A stretch of DNA of 15,917 nucleotides from an uncultured Eubacteriales bacterium (lineage in GTDB: Bacteria; Bacillota; Clostridia; Oscillospirales; Acutalibacteraceae): assembly GCA_900320235.1 (NCBI GenBank), contig ONRO01000277.1, forward strand, positions 1 through 15,917. Direction: 5' to 3'. Each line of letters opens with the position of its first letter. Position 1 is the stretch's first letter. Of the stretch, positions 1 to 6,673 are shown one piece after another. The position numbers were made by a program, and so were the translations under genes. The notes below the pieces were generated by a model. The model had not been told where the DNA came from and made no database searches. It was given only the letters and a program-made list of their open reading frames with translations.

Positions 1-226
1 CACGTCTTTGATAGTCTGAAAAAGTTTTACTCCGGCACCGCCCGGCTTTATTGAGCCTGAACTGCATTATTGCATTATATTATTATTTAATGCATATTGC
101 CAATAATAATATTATACTAACGCAGCGTGATGTGCCCTTGGGCTGCCCTGGACCCTTGATTCACATCTTTGATAGTCTGAAAAAGTTTTACTCCGGCACC
201 GCCCGGCTTTATTGAACCTGAACTGC
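1..226 (-). repeat. Tandem ~161-bp intergenic repeat, left pair
   Basis: Bases 1-65 and 162-226 are the same sequence with two mismatches (positions 4/165 and 55/216), so the unit period is 161 bp. Read on the minus strand, each copy contains a 49-nt core (16-64 and 177-225) that starts CAGTTCAGG, passes through GCCGGGCGGTGCCGG and ends CTTTTTCAG. The same core occurs on the plus strand at 15671-15719 with 47 of 49 bases identical. The spacer 66-161 is AT-rich, with a possible hairpin at 66-107 (ATTATTG against CAATAAT, and TGCATTA against TAATGCA). The repeat begins directly after the amidase stop. Its function is unknown. It carries no transposase and no obvious gene. Confidence 0.9.
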
Positions 227-244
227 TGATATCATTCCTGCTAC

Positions 245-985
245 TTACATGACCCTGACATATCTTGACGATACATAGCCCTGCTGACCATTGAAGATTG
301 TCATATACCATTCTCCGCTGATCCCGGCAATAGGAATTACAGTACCGCGGGGAATCCCAGCCAGTATTTCTGAATTTACAGACGGCTCAGAGCGAAGATT
401 GAGATTTCCCGACTGGGTTGTCACTATACCGCTTCCGGTTCCTGTCGGCTGACGGAAAATCACTCCAAGGTAATCCGCTGAGGAGCGTGAAAGGTTTTCA
501 GCTATCGTACCAATATTCTCTCTTATCCACCTTGCATCCTGAACATTATCATGATAAGCTGTTTCGATCAGCACAGCCGGTATTCTCGTGCGTACAAGCT
601 CATAAAGAGATGTTGTCGGAACAGTACGGACAAGCTCCGGCAAAGGATATATTTTCCTGTAGTTTTCTGCATAGATACGGGCTGCTTTTTCGCTTTCAGG
701 GGAGTTTGCATAGTAATAAACCTGCACTCCCCTGTTTTTTCCGCTCATTTCTTCCGGAGAAGCATTTGAATGTATCGCAAGGTGAAAGTCATAATCTCCG
801 GCATTTGAAGCCCTCACTGAACCGCCCACAGTCTTTGATGGGTCATTCCTCACATATTCTATTCCTGAGGCGCTCAGATACGGCTCCATTGCATCGGCTA
901 TCAGATTCATATAGTATTCTTCATTTCCTCCGTCAACATATGGATTATACTCCTGTGTTGACGGACTGAGAAAGATTATCGGCAT
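245..985 (-). CDS. N-acetylmuramoyl-L-alanine amidase (Amidase_3) with C-terminal SH3b domain
   Basis: This is a predicted zinc amidase that cuts the bond between N-acetylmuramic acid and L-alanine in peptidoglycan. The 246-aa product has a catalytic domain at about residues 2-175 and a bacterial SH3 domain at about 187-246 (NLNLRSEPS, then GYVSSRYVRV), which usually binds the cell wall. Visible catalytic-type residues are E22/E23, H72 in AIHSN and E141 in the VLIETAYHDN block. The N-terminal GHGG motif that normally supplies the first zinc histidine is replaced by SPSTQEYN, a pattern I associate with a PSxQ-type subgroup of this family. There is no signal peptide or membrane helix, so export is unexplained; it may act on lysis or through a holin-like route. 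The ATG at 985 has an AGGGGGA ribosome site. The repeat array starts right after the stop. Confidence 0.88.
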   Translation of the reverse strand: MPIIFLSPSTQEYNPYVDGGNEEYYMNLIADAMEPYLSASGIEYVRNDPSKTVGGSVRASNAGDYDFHLAIHSNASPEEMSGKNRGVQVYYYANSPESEKAARIYAENYRKIYPLPELVRTVPTTSLYELVRTRIPAVLIETAYHDNVQDARWIRENIGTIAENLSRSSADYLGVIFRQPTGTGSGIVTTQSGNLNLRSEPSVNSEILAGIPRGTVIPIAGISGEWYMTIFNGQQGYVSSRYVRVM

Positions 986-1031
986 TATCTGTTCCCCCTG
1001 TTATTATTGATGAGTACTTGTTTATACGGTA

Positions 1032-1060
1032 ATTATCTTATTCAGCTTTGTGCGTGTAAG
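1032..1060 (-). promoter_or_regulatory. Candidate sigma-A promoter for the amidase
   Basis: On the minus strand CTTACA (1055-1060) lies 17 nt from GATAAT (1032-1037). It sits in the 80-nt gap between the deacetylase stop and the amidase start and would give a leader of about 40 nt. The -10 matches 5/6 and the -35 matches 4/6 of consensus, so this is plausible but unproven. Confidence 0.45.
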
Positions 1061-1065
1061 CACAT

Positions 1066-1920
1066 TCATTCATTTTCTGAACAAATTCTCCGGACCGTTT
1101 TTTCCGCTCTGATAAAGCGGTGCAGATGATACAGATCGTCCTGACTGGTCAGGATGTTCATTTTGTTTTCACAGTCAAATATTGCTGAAAAACCGAGTGA
1201 GCGTATGATTTCCTCTGTACTGCCGCTTTTTGCTCCGAACGGATATACAAAAGCCTGAGGTGTTTTTCCGGTATGCTTTATTATTGCTTCATTTGCTGTA
1301 ATCACATCCTCTTTCAGACGCTTTTCATATTCCTGCTCATCTTCACCATACATTTTTGCCGCACCATTTTTTCCTCCTCCTGTCTTATGAAGATCATAGG
1401 TATGATTCCCGAGTTCCACCAGACCTGAATTGCACATTTCCATCAGCTCACTCCATCTGCACTGTGACCAGTCTGCACTTCTGTATTTTTCTTTCTCAGC
1501 CTCGTCGGCTGAAATACCTATCGGCGAAATCAAAGCCTTTGCATTGTATTTTTTCAGCAGAGGAAAGGCAAATGTATAATTATTCAGATACCCGTCGTCA
1601 AAGGTGATAAGCACCGGCTTTTCCGGCAGAGGTCTTTTATCCTTGAAATGAAGTATCAGCTCGCTTACCGAAATTGTATGATATCCGTTTTCTTTCAGAA
1701 ATTTCAGGTCATCCTCAAAGCTGTCCGGGGAAATCATATACTGATTCTGCCTTGAATGCTTATCTGTCAGCCCGTGGTACATTATTACAGTCAGTTTCAG
1801 TGCTTCTTCCTGACAAACCTGTGTATCCTTTTTGCAGCTGCACATTGAAAACATTACAGCTGAAACTATTACAGCGCTCAGTAACGAGCGAATTATTTTC
1901 TTACACGATAAGCTTTGCAT
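1066..1920 (-). CDS. Polysaccharide deacetylase (NodB family), lipoprotein
   Basis: This is a predicted metal-dependent deacetylase that removes acetyl groups from N-acetylated surface sugars. Counting from the ATG at 1920 it is 284 aa. An N-terminal hydrophobic segment ends at MCSCKK, a lipobox-like site, so it is probably a membrane-anchored lipoprotein outside the cell. The NodB domain is clear: a MYHG motif near residue 47, TFDDGY with the catalytic and metal Asp near 106-111, NHTYDLH supplying the metal histidines near 172-178, and FVYPFG near 224-229 in place of the usual RPPYG. I chose ATG 1920, preceded by AGAGGAAG, over an in-frame ATG at 1962, because the latter lies inside the transcription terminator of the upstream methyltransferase gene. 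No terminator is visible between it and the amidase, so the two could be partly co-transcribed. Substrate cannot be told: peptidoglycan, exopolysaccharide and chitin-like polymers are all possible. Confidence 0.85.
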   Translation of the reverse strand: MQSLSCKKIIRSLLSAVIVSAVMFSMCSCKKDTQVCQEEALKLTVIMYHGLTDKHSRQNQYMISPDSFEDDLKFLKENGYHTISVSELILHFKDKRPLPEKPVLITFDDGYLNNYTFAFPLLKKYNAKALISPIGISADEAEKEKYRSADWSQCRWSELMEMCNSGLVELGNHTYDLHKTGGGKNGAAKMYGEDEQEYEKRLKEDVITANEAIIKHTGKTPQAFVYPFGAKSGSTEEIIRSLGFSAIFDCENKMNILTSQDDLYHLHRFIRAEKTVRRICSENE

Positions 1921-1939
1921 AGCACCATCTTCCTCTGAC

Positions 1940-1976
1940 AAAAAAATACAGCGGTCATACATAATGTATGCCGCTG
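1940..1976 (-). terminator. Intrinsic terminator after the rlmI-like gene
   Basis: On the minus strand, about 22 nt past the methyltransferase stop, the arms CAGCGGCATACAT and ATGTATG-A-CCGCTG pair over 13 bp with one bulged base and a very short loop. GTATTTTTTTG follows, with seven T in a row. This is a textbook Rho-independent terminator. It also explains why the in-frame ATG at 1962 is unlikely to start the deacetylase. Confidence 0.88.
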
Positions 1977-1997
1977 AATATGGTAATATGATTTTTC

Positions 1998-3227
1998 TTA
2001 TCTGACAACCTGGAAAAGATAGAATTTCAGGTATTCCGTTTCAGGAACATTATAAAGAACCGGATGATCGGGTGCCTGCTGACGGTATTCTATTCTTCTG
2101 AGAAATACATGCGCATCATGTGCTGCATCACGGAGCATTTTTTCAAAAAGCTGTTCAGTCATGAAATGTGAGCATGAGCATGTCGCAAGATACCCGCCCT
2201 GCGGAAGAAGTTTCATCGCTCGAAGATTTATTTCCTTGTATCCCCTCACTGCACTTTCAACAGTTGATTTTGATTTTGTAAAGGCAGGCGGATCAAGGAT
2301 TATCATATCATAGCCTTCTTTTCCTGTCATTCCTGTAAGAAGATCGAACACATTCTCACAGACAAAGCTCATTTTCTCTTCTATGCCGTTCATCTTTGCA
2401 TTTTCCTTTGCCATATCAACAGCATCCTGAGAAATATCTACCGCACAGACATGTTCCGCTCCGCCCATGACCGCATTCATTGCAAAAGAGCCTGTATGTG
2501 TGAAGCAGTCAAGAACCTTTCTGCCCCTTGCAATTTTTGATACGGCAAGGCGGTTATATTTCTGATCGAGGAAGAAGCCTGTTTTCTGACCGTTTTCAAA
2601 ATCAACGGTATATTTTATTCCGTTTTCGGTTATTACAACCGTTGTACTTCCGGGAGTCGGCACTCCCTCGAGCGGATAGAAGCCTTTGCCCTGAGTCAGC
2701 CCTTCAAGCTCTCTTATCCTGACATCATTACGCTCATATATTCCCCTGATCTGAAAGCCATCCTCTGTCAGAACTTTATGGAGCAGCGGAAAAATAATAT
2801 CTTTTCTCCTCTCAATTCCGAGGGAAAGTGTCTGAACAACAAGTATATCATGAAATTTATCGACTGTCAGTCCAGGAAAGGTATCTGCCTCTCCGAAAAT
2901 CACTCTGCAGCAGTCAAGATCATCACCCATTACGGTTTTTCTGTACTGCCAGGAATAGCGGATTCTTCTTTCAAAAAAAGCCTGATCAAATTTATCATTC
3001 GCATTTCTTGATATAAGACGTATCCTGATCTTTGAATTGCTGTTATAGAAACCCGATCCGATAAAACGTCCCTTGCTGCTTACTACGTCAACTATATCGC
3101 CGTCACTTACCTGTCCGTCAAGCGATACGACCTCTGCATCATATATCCACGGATGACCAAGCTGAAGGCTTTTTTCGCCTTTCTTAGTCACCTCTGCTAC
3201 TACATATTCTCTCTTCTTGAATGACAT
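1998..3227 (-). CDS. rlmI: 23S rRNA (cytosine-C5) methyltransferase, RlmI/YwbD type
   Basis: This SAM-dependent enzyme is predicted to put a methyl group on C5 of a cytosine in 23S rRNA (C1962 in E. coli for RlmI). The 409-aa length is normal for the family. A PUA RNA-binding domain covers about residues 5-80 and a central linker domain about 85-200. The Rossmann methyltransferase domain follows, with DCFTHTGSFAMN (240-251) as the SAM-binding loop, LDPPAF (311-316) as motif IV and CSCSH (350-354) holding the catalytic cysteine. The ATG at 3227 is preceded by AAAGGAAG. The gene lies 127 nt after hemW on the same strand and ends in a strong terminator. The exact target base in this organism is inferred from the family. 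Confidence 0.9.
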   Translation of the reverse strand: MSFKKREYVVAEVTKKGEKSLQLGHPWIYDAEVVSLDGQVSDGDIVDVVSSKGRFIGSGFYNSNSKIRIRLISRNANDKFDQAFFERRIRYSWQYRKTVMGDDLDCCRVIFGEADTFPGLTVDKFHDILVVQTLSLGIERRKDIIFPLLHKVLTEDGFQIRGIYERNDVRIRELEGLTQGKGFYPLEGVPTPGSTTVVITENGIKYTVDFENGQKTGFFLDQKYNRLAVSKIARGRKVLDCFTHTGSFAMNAVMGGAEHVCAVDISQDAVDMAKENAKMNGIEEKMSFVCENVFDLLTGMTGKEGYDMIILDPPAFTKSKSTVESAVRGYKEINLRAMKLLPQGGYLATCSCSHFMTEQLFEKMLRDAAHDAHVFLRRIEYRQQAPDHPVLYNVPETEYLKFYLFQVVR

Positions 3228-3254
3228 TCTCTATCTTCCTTTCTCTGGACTTCC

Positions 3255-3278
3255 ATCCGGCATCTCAAATGTCCGGAT
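3255..3278 (-). other. Small hairpin in the leader of the rlmI-like gene
   Basis: ATCCGG-A-CAT and ATG-CCGGAT pair over 9 bp with one bulged A and a 5-nt loop, 28 nt before the methyltransferase start. There is no T-run, so it is not a terminator. It may be an mRNA processing or stability element, or chance. Confidence 0.35.
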
Positions 3279-3354
3279 CTGAACTTTACGGTTTGCTGCA
3301 ATCAACACACCTGTTTATGGATGCATGACGGTTTCTCCCTGCCGGGGCTGCATA

Positions 3355-4455
3355 TCATGACAGCAGAACTGATATTACTGAATTTGACAGAAGAAAACCT
3401 TTTTCTGTCAGGGCAACACTGCCGGAGCTGATTTTCAGAAGTCCGGCTGATTCAAGGGGTCTGCTTTTTTTTATGTATTTTCCGGGAAGCTCATATCCGA
3501 AGCGTTCACTGAATTTCTGAAAATTCACGCCCTCCGAAAGCCTCAGGGCAAGCATAATATATTCTTCCTCGCTGCCGCCTTCACCATCGTCAGTGACTGC
3601 TCCGCTGTAAAAATCACTGAAACTGCGGGGAATAAAGAAACGTCTGCCTTCCATAAATGAATGTGCGGACGGACCGAAACCGAGGTATTCCTCATCATGC
3701 CAGTATTTCAGATTGTGCCTGCCCTCGAATCCGCTTCTGCAGAAATTCGATATCTCATAATGCTCAAAGCCGTATTCCTTCATAAGCCTGCACAAATGAA
3801 AATAAAGCTCTGCCGCTTCGTCATCATCAGGCAGAGAAAGACTGTCACGCTTTCTGTAAAAAACAGTACCCGGCTCAATCTTCAGAATATATGCGGATAT
3901 ATGATTTGCGCCGTTTCTGACGCAGAAATCAACCGAACGGCTCAGGCTTTCCTTTGTCTGTCCGGGCAGAGCGATCATCAGATCAAGCGAGATATTTTCA
4001 AAGCCTGCTTTTTTTGCAAGCCTGATAAATTCAGCCGCATCGCTGCTGCTATGCTGCCGTCCGAGAAAGGTAAGCTCGCTGTCGTCTGCTGACTGCACTC
4101 CGATGGAAATACGGTTTACTCCGCCCTTTCTGAGCAGTTCAAGGTCAATATCCTGCTTTGACGGATTGATTTCCGCTGTCACCTCTGAATTATCTGTATC
4201 AAGTCCGAAACTTCCTTTGACAGCTCCGACAAGTGATATCAGCCTTTCTGCGCCGAGAAGCCCGGGGGTTCCGCCGCCGAAATACAGACTGTCTGCAATA
4301 TATTCCTTCCTGTATGCGCAGGAACCGATCATCCCGAGCATTGCCTCAGTATATTCATTATAAAGCTTATCCGTACCGGATCTTGAATAAAAATCGCAGT
4401 ACGGACATTTTTTCTCACAAAACGGTATATGGATATATATTCCGGTTTTTTTCAT
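3355..4455 (-). CDS. hemW: HemW, radical SAM heme chaperone (formerly HemN-like)
   Basis: This is a radical SAM protein related to oxygen-independent coproporphyrinogen III oxidase. The family of this length (366 aa here) is now regarded as the heme-binding chaperone HemW, not the true oxidase. The 4Fe-4S cluster motif CEKKCPYC gives C13, C17 and C20 in the CxxxCxxC spacing. GGGTP at 60-64 contributes to SAM binding, and RISIGVQS and LGRQHSS follow as in the family. A C-terminal HemN-type domain is present. The ATG at 4455 overlaps the stop of the upstream membrane-protein gene (ATGA), so translation of the two is probably coupled. No other heme biosynthesis gene is in the window, which fits HemW better than a pathway enzyme. 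Confidence 0.9.
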   Translation of the reverse strand: MKKTGIYIHIPFCEKKCPYCDFYSRSGTDKLYNEYTEAMLGMIGSCAYRKEYIADSLYFGGGTPGLLGAERLISLVGAVKGSFGLDTDNSEVTAEINPSKQDIDLELLRKGGVNRISIGVQSADDSELTFLGRQHSSSDAAEFIRLAKKAGFENISLDLMIALPGQTKESLSRSVDFCVRNGANHISAYILKIEPGTVFYRKRDSLSLPDDDEAAELYFHLCRLMKEYGFEHYEISNFCRSGFEGRHNLKYWHDEEYLGFGPSAHSFMEGRRFFIPRSFSDFYSGAVTDDGEGGSEEEYIMLALRLSEGVNFQKFSERFGYELPGKYIKKSRPLESAGLLKISSGSVALTEKGFLLSNSVISVLLS

Positions 4456-4808
4456 TTTCCTCTGACCTTTGAATTCTGGTGAAGTATCGTAAGTGTTTCT
4501 GTAAACATTGCAAAAAGAGATGCAAGAAACAATCCTATATCCACATATGAGAATATACTGAAAGCAGTTTCAAGATCCTCATATGTCGGGCGATCCTTCA
4601 TAACTACAAACCGTACAAAGCCTGAAAGCTCATTTAAACTTATCATATCGCTTATCGCATTATCTATAAAAAAGGTCGTTACAACAAAAAATATAAGCAC
4701 AAGAAGAAATGACCCTGCAACGACCGGTATTCTCGGTTTATTTATCAGTGCAATAGAAAGGGCGGACAATACAACTGCCGCCGAAAAAACGATCAGTATT
4801 GGATTCAT
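4452..4808 (-). CDS. Small membrane protein, three predicted helices, unknown function
   Basis: I do not recognise this 118-aa protein. Hydrophobic stretches at about residues 4-22, 30-49 and 84-105 predict three transmembrane helices. A soluble, charged loop of about 30 residues lies between helices 2 and 3 (around ELSGFVRFVVMKDRPTYEDLE). The C-terminus is short and basic. The stop codon overlaps the hemW start by four bases, so the two genes form a translationally coupled pair. The ribosome site is modest (GGAAAG, about 10 nt from the ATG). A role in heme handling is only suggested by the coupling with hemW; it could equally be a passenger. Confidence 0.75.
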   Translation of the reverse strand: MNPILIVFSAAVVLSALSIALINKPRIPVVAGSFLLVLIFFVVTTFFIDNAISDMISLNELSGFVRFVVMKDRPTYEDLETAFSIFSYVDIGLFLASLFAMFTETLTILHQNSKVRGK

Positions 4809-4936
4809 ATTGTTTTCACTTTCCGTTTCCTTTTTTCATTTCTGACCACTCTTTTCACAGCGGCACATTTATATGCAAATCCCGGAATCTATGCTTCATC
4901 AGCTTTATATTTCCCTGATTCTTTCACATTTTTATT

Positions 4937-4967
4937 TTTTGCCGCCCGGATAATTCAGGCGGCAAAA
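4937..4967. other. 10-bp GC-rich hairpin without T-run, after the NUDIX gene
   Basis: TTTTGCCGCC (4937-4946) pairs perfectly with GGCGGCAAAA (4958-4967) around an 11-nt loop, about 28 nt beyond the NUDIX stop. Neither strand has a good T-run right after the stem: minus-strand RNA would continue with A-rich sequence. It is therefore not a standard intrinsic terminator in either direction. It could be a 3' end stabiliser or a weak terminator. Confidence 0.6.
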
Positions 4968-4995
4968 TATTATTTCTGTACTGTTACAATTGACA

Positions 4996-5547
4996 TTATC
5001 TGTCATTTCCGAATCTTTGGAGAAGTGCTGCTGTTTTTAATACTGCGATCTGTGTCTTGCTGTCGGGTATCTCATTTGCAAGAACCATTTCAACAGCTTT
5101 GTCAAGAGGAATTCTTTCCACATTCAGAAATTCTCCATTATCAAGCTGCTGGGATTCAAAATGATCAATACGGCAGAAATACAGATGGATGATCTCTCCG
5201 CAGTATCCTGGACTCGGATATACCTGCCCCAGAGTGACATATTCCCTGCCGACTGCTCCGGTTTCCTCCAGAAGCTCACGCTTGCCGTTTTCAAGCGGAG
5301 TCTGTCCCTTTTCAAGCTTTCCTGCCGGAAGTTCAAGTACTATTTCCTTATAAGGATAGCGGAACTGTCTGACAAAAAGAAGCTCATTTTTTTCCGTCAG
5401 TGCTGCTATGCATACTCCGCCCGGATGTTCTATTATTTCTCTTTTTGCAGTATCTCCGTTTTCAAGCTCTACATCATCAAGCTTAACGTGAATGACCCTG
5501 CCTTCAAATACGCTTTCACTTTTCAAAGTCTTTTCAAAAAGCTTCAT
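4996..5547 (-). CDS. NUDIX hydrolase, ADP-ribose pyrophosphatase type
   Basis: This enzyme is predicted to split ADP-ribose (or a similar NDP-sugar) into AMP and ribose 5-phosphate. The product from ATG 5547 is 183 aa, the usual length of the family. The Nudix box runs from G76 to A98 and ends in the metal-binding RELLEETGA. The first box Glu (GxxxxxE) is Gln82 here. The PSPGYCGE segment (111-118) after the box is typical of ADP-ribose pyrophosphatases. The start was chosen because AGGAGG precedes ATG 5547 by 12 nt. The longer in-frame reading from 5649 would place a very good promoter (5601-5629) inside the gene. The gene is transcribed alone or with the downstream membrane-protein and hemW genes, as no clear terminator separates them. 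Confidence 0.9.
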   Translation of the reverse strand: MKLFEKTLKSESVFEGRVIHVKLDDVELENGDTAKREIIEHPGGVCIAALTEKNELLFVRQFRYPYKEIVLELPAGKLEKGQTPLENGKRELLEETGAVGREYVTLGQVYPSPGYCGEIIHLYFCRIDHFESQQLDNGEFLNVERIPLDKAVEMVLANEIPDSKTQIAVLKTAALLQRFGNDR

Positions 5548-5600
5548 ATATATTTCCAGCCTCCTGCAGACAATAGTATACATCAGTATTTTCCTTATAC

Positions 5601-5629
5601 AGTATATAACATTTCCCTCCGATTGTAAA
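5601..5629 (-). promoter_or_regulatory. Sigma-A promoter of the NUDIX gene
   Basis: On the minus strand TTTACA (5624-5629) is separated by exactly 17 nt from TATACT (5601-5606). Transcription would start near 5594 and leave a leader of about 47 nt with the AGGAGG site. This fixes the start of the NUDIX gene downstream of the promoter. Confidence 0.75.
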
Positions 5630-5648
5630 GAATATGACCTTAAAACCA

Positions 5649-5677
5649 TTGAGAATACGGCAATATTGGTGTATAAT
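5649..5677 (+). promoter_or_regulatory. Candidate plus-strand promoter facing the lipoprotein gene
   Basis: TTGAGA (5649-5654), 17 nt, then TATAAT (5672-5677) is a near-consensus sigma-A promoter. It points right, into the 3' end of a minus-strand lipoprotein gene, so any transcript would be antisense. No plus-strand gene follows it. AT-rich intergenic DNA can produce such matches by chance. Confidence 0.35.
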
Positions 5678-5714
5678 AGGCTTGTTATTGAAAAATAATT
5701 GTCTGCTATTACAA

Positions 5715-6569
5715 TTAATCAATTATGTTCGGCCAGCTGTCTATTTCCTTTCCGGTATTGGCATCTGTTATTGTAGTTTCTTCAGATGTTGAGCATATAT
5801 ATGCCGGAACCGGGGCTTTCTTATATTCACCCATGTCCCAGATCACCATCTGGCAGCCTTCAACCGGCGGATCCACAAGATTCTCAAGATCTGTCTTTTT
5901 CAGAGCATCTGTATCACTTACGACAAATACATCTAAATCTGCTATTCTGTTTTCATCATCAAGCCATACCTTTACACCTGATGAATAAAGCCTTATTCCG
6001 GCATAGCACTGATGAAATGAATAGAACTGTCCGCTTTTTGTTTTTTCATCACAGTAAAGCTGTGTTCTTGTGTCCGTCAGTCCGATAATTGAACGCACAA
6101 GCATAAGCTTTTCAAGCACATCCCGCTCGCTGTTTACAGGCGATGTATTGATAAGACCGGTTATATGTATATGACCTTTTTCTCCATCAAAGGATATTTC
6201 AAAATCTTCGTTATCCTTATTCATATCACTGATCATCTGCTCTGTATACTGAAATGTTCCCGGGTCGGAATATTCTGTTGCATAAGGTATTTTTTCGCCT
6301 TCGCTGCCTGTCACATATGATATTTCTTCAGCTGAGATATTCTTTTCTGATGATTTTTCAGAACCTTCTTTTTCCGAAACGTCTGCTGAGATATCCGTTT
6401 CTGCGGAACTTTCATCTGTTACAGATTTTTCAATGCTATCCGACCCTGAGGTTTCATCAGAAACACTTTTCTGTGACGGCTGGGAAGATACGTTCCCTGC
6501 ATCACTGCAGCCTGAAAAACAGACTGATAGCATTAAGACAATTATTATTACTGAAATTTTTTTTAACAT
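5715..6569 (-). CDS. Lipoprotein with FTP/PepSY-like propeptide domain
   Basis: The 284-aa protein starts with a lipoprotein signal (MLKKISVIIIVLMLSV, then FSGC; lipidated Cys21). A Ser/Glu/Asp-rich linker follows at about 22-85, typical of surface lipoproteins that reach out from the membrane. The folded part looks like the propeptide of thermolysin-type proteases: the segment around YSFHQCYAGIRLYSSGVKVW (183-202) matches the FTP pattern 'Y-F-Q-x-Y-x-G-I-x-V-Y-x-x-x-V'. Near the end, VPAYICSTSEE...TITDANTGKEI (254-276) resembles a PepSY-like strand and DAxTG turn. No protease domain is attached. It may bind or inhibit a secreted peptidase, or sense the envelope. The ATG at 6569 has an AGGGGGG site. 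The domain call comes from pattern recognition by eye. Confidence 0.78.
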   Translation of the reverse strand: MLKKISVIIIVLMLSVCFSGCSDAGNVSSQPSQKSVSDETSGSDSIEKSVTDESSAETDISADVSEKEGSEKSSEKNISAEEISYVTGSEGEKIPYATEYSDPGTFQYTEQMISDMNKDNEDFEISFDGEKGHIHITGLINTSPVNSERDVLEKLMLVRSIIGLTDTRTQLYCDEKTKSGQFYSFHQCYAGIRLYSSGVKVWLDDENRIADLDVFVVSDTDALKKTDLENLVDPPVEGCQMVIWDMGEYKKAPVPAYICSTSEETTITDANTGKEIDSWPNIID

Positions 6570-6603
6570 AAAGAAGTCCCCCCTGATGGTTGATTACTAT
6601 TTT

Positions 6604-6632
6604 ATTATATAATCCTGAAAGTAGAATTTCGA
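6604..6632 (-). promoter_or_regulatory. Promoter of the FTP-like lipoprotein; palindromic -10 shared with the ade side
   Basis: On the minus strand TCGAAA (6627-6632) lies 17 nt from TATAAT (6604-6609). The -10 sits in a perfect 10-bp palindrome, ATTATATAAT (6604-6613), so the plus strand also reads TATAAT at 6608-6613, towards adenine deaminase. No good -35 is visible on the plus side. The two divergent genes may compete for polymerase here. Confidence 0.5.
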
Positions 6633-6673
6633 TACATAATTTATGAAAATTTTTTATTCCGGAGGAAAAGAAA

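Noticed and set aside
117..311. A 64-codon minus-strand frame running through the left repeat (contains IKPGGAGV)
   Set aside because: It overlaps the end of the amidase gene, lacks a good ribosome site, and related repeat copies carry stops and one-base indels in this frame. It is more likely a repeat than a protein.
1921..1962. Longer N-terminus of the deacetylase from ATG 1962
   Set aside because: This ATG is within the stem of the preceding terminator and puts 14 polar residues before a normal lipoprotein signal.
3661..4092. 143-codon plus-strand frame
   Set aside because: It is the antisense shadow of hemW, with no ribosome site and a composition unlike a real protein.
5534..5722. Minus-strand frame of 62 codons upstream of the NUDIX gene
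   Set aside because: It overlaps the NUDIX promoter and gene start, and its composition looks like translated AT-rich DNA with no domain.
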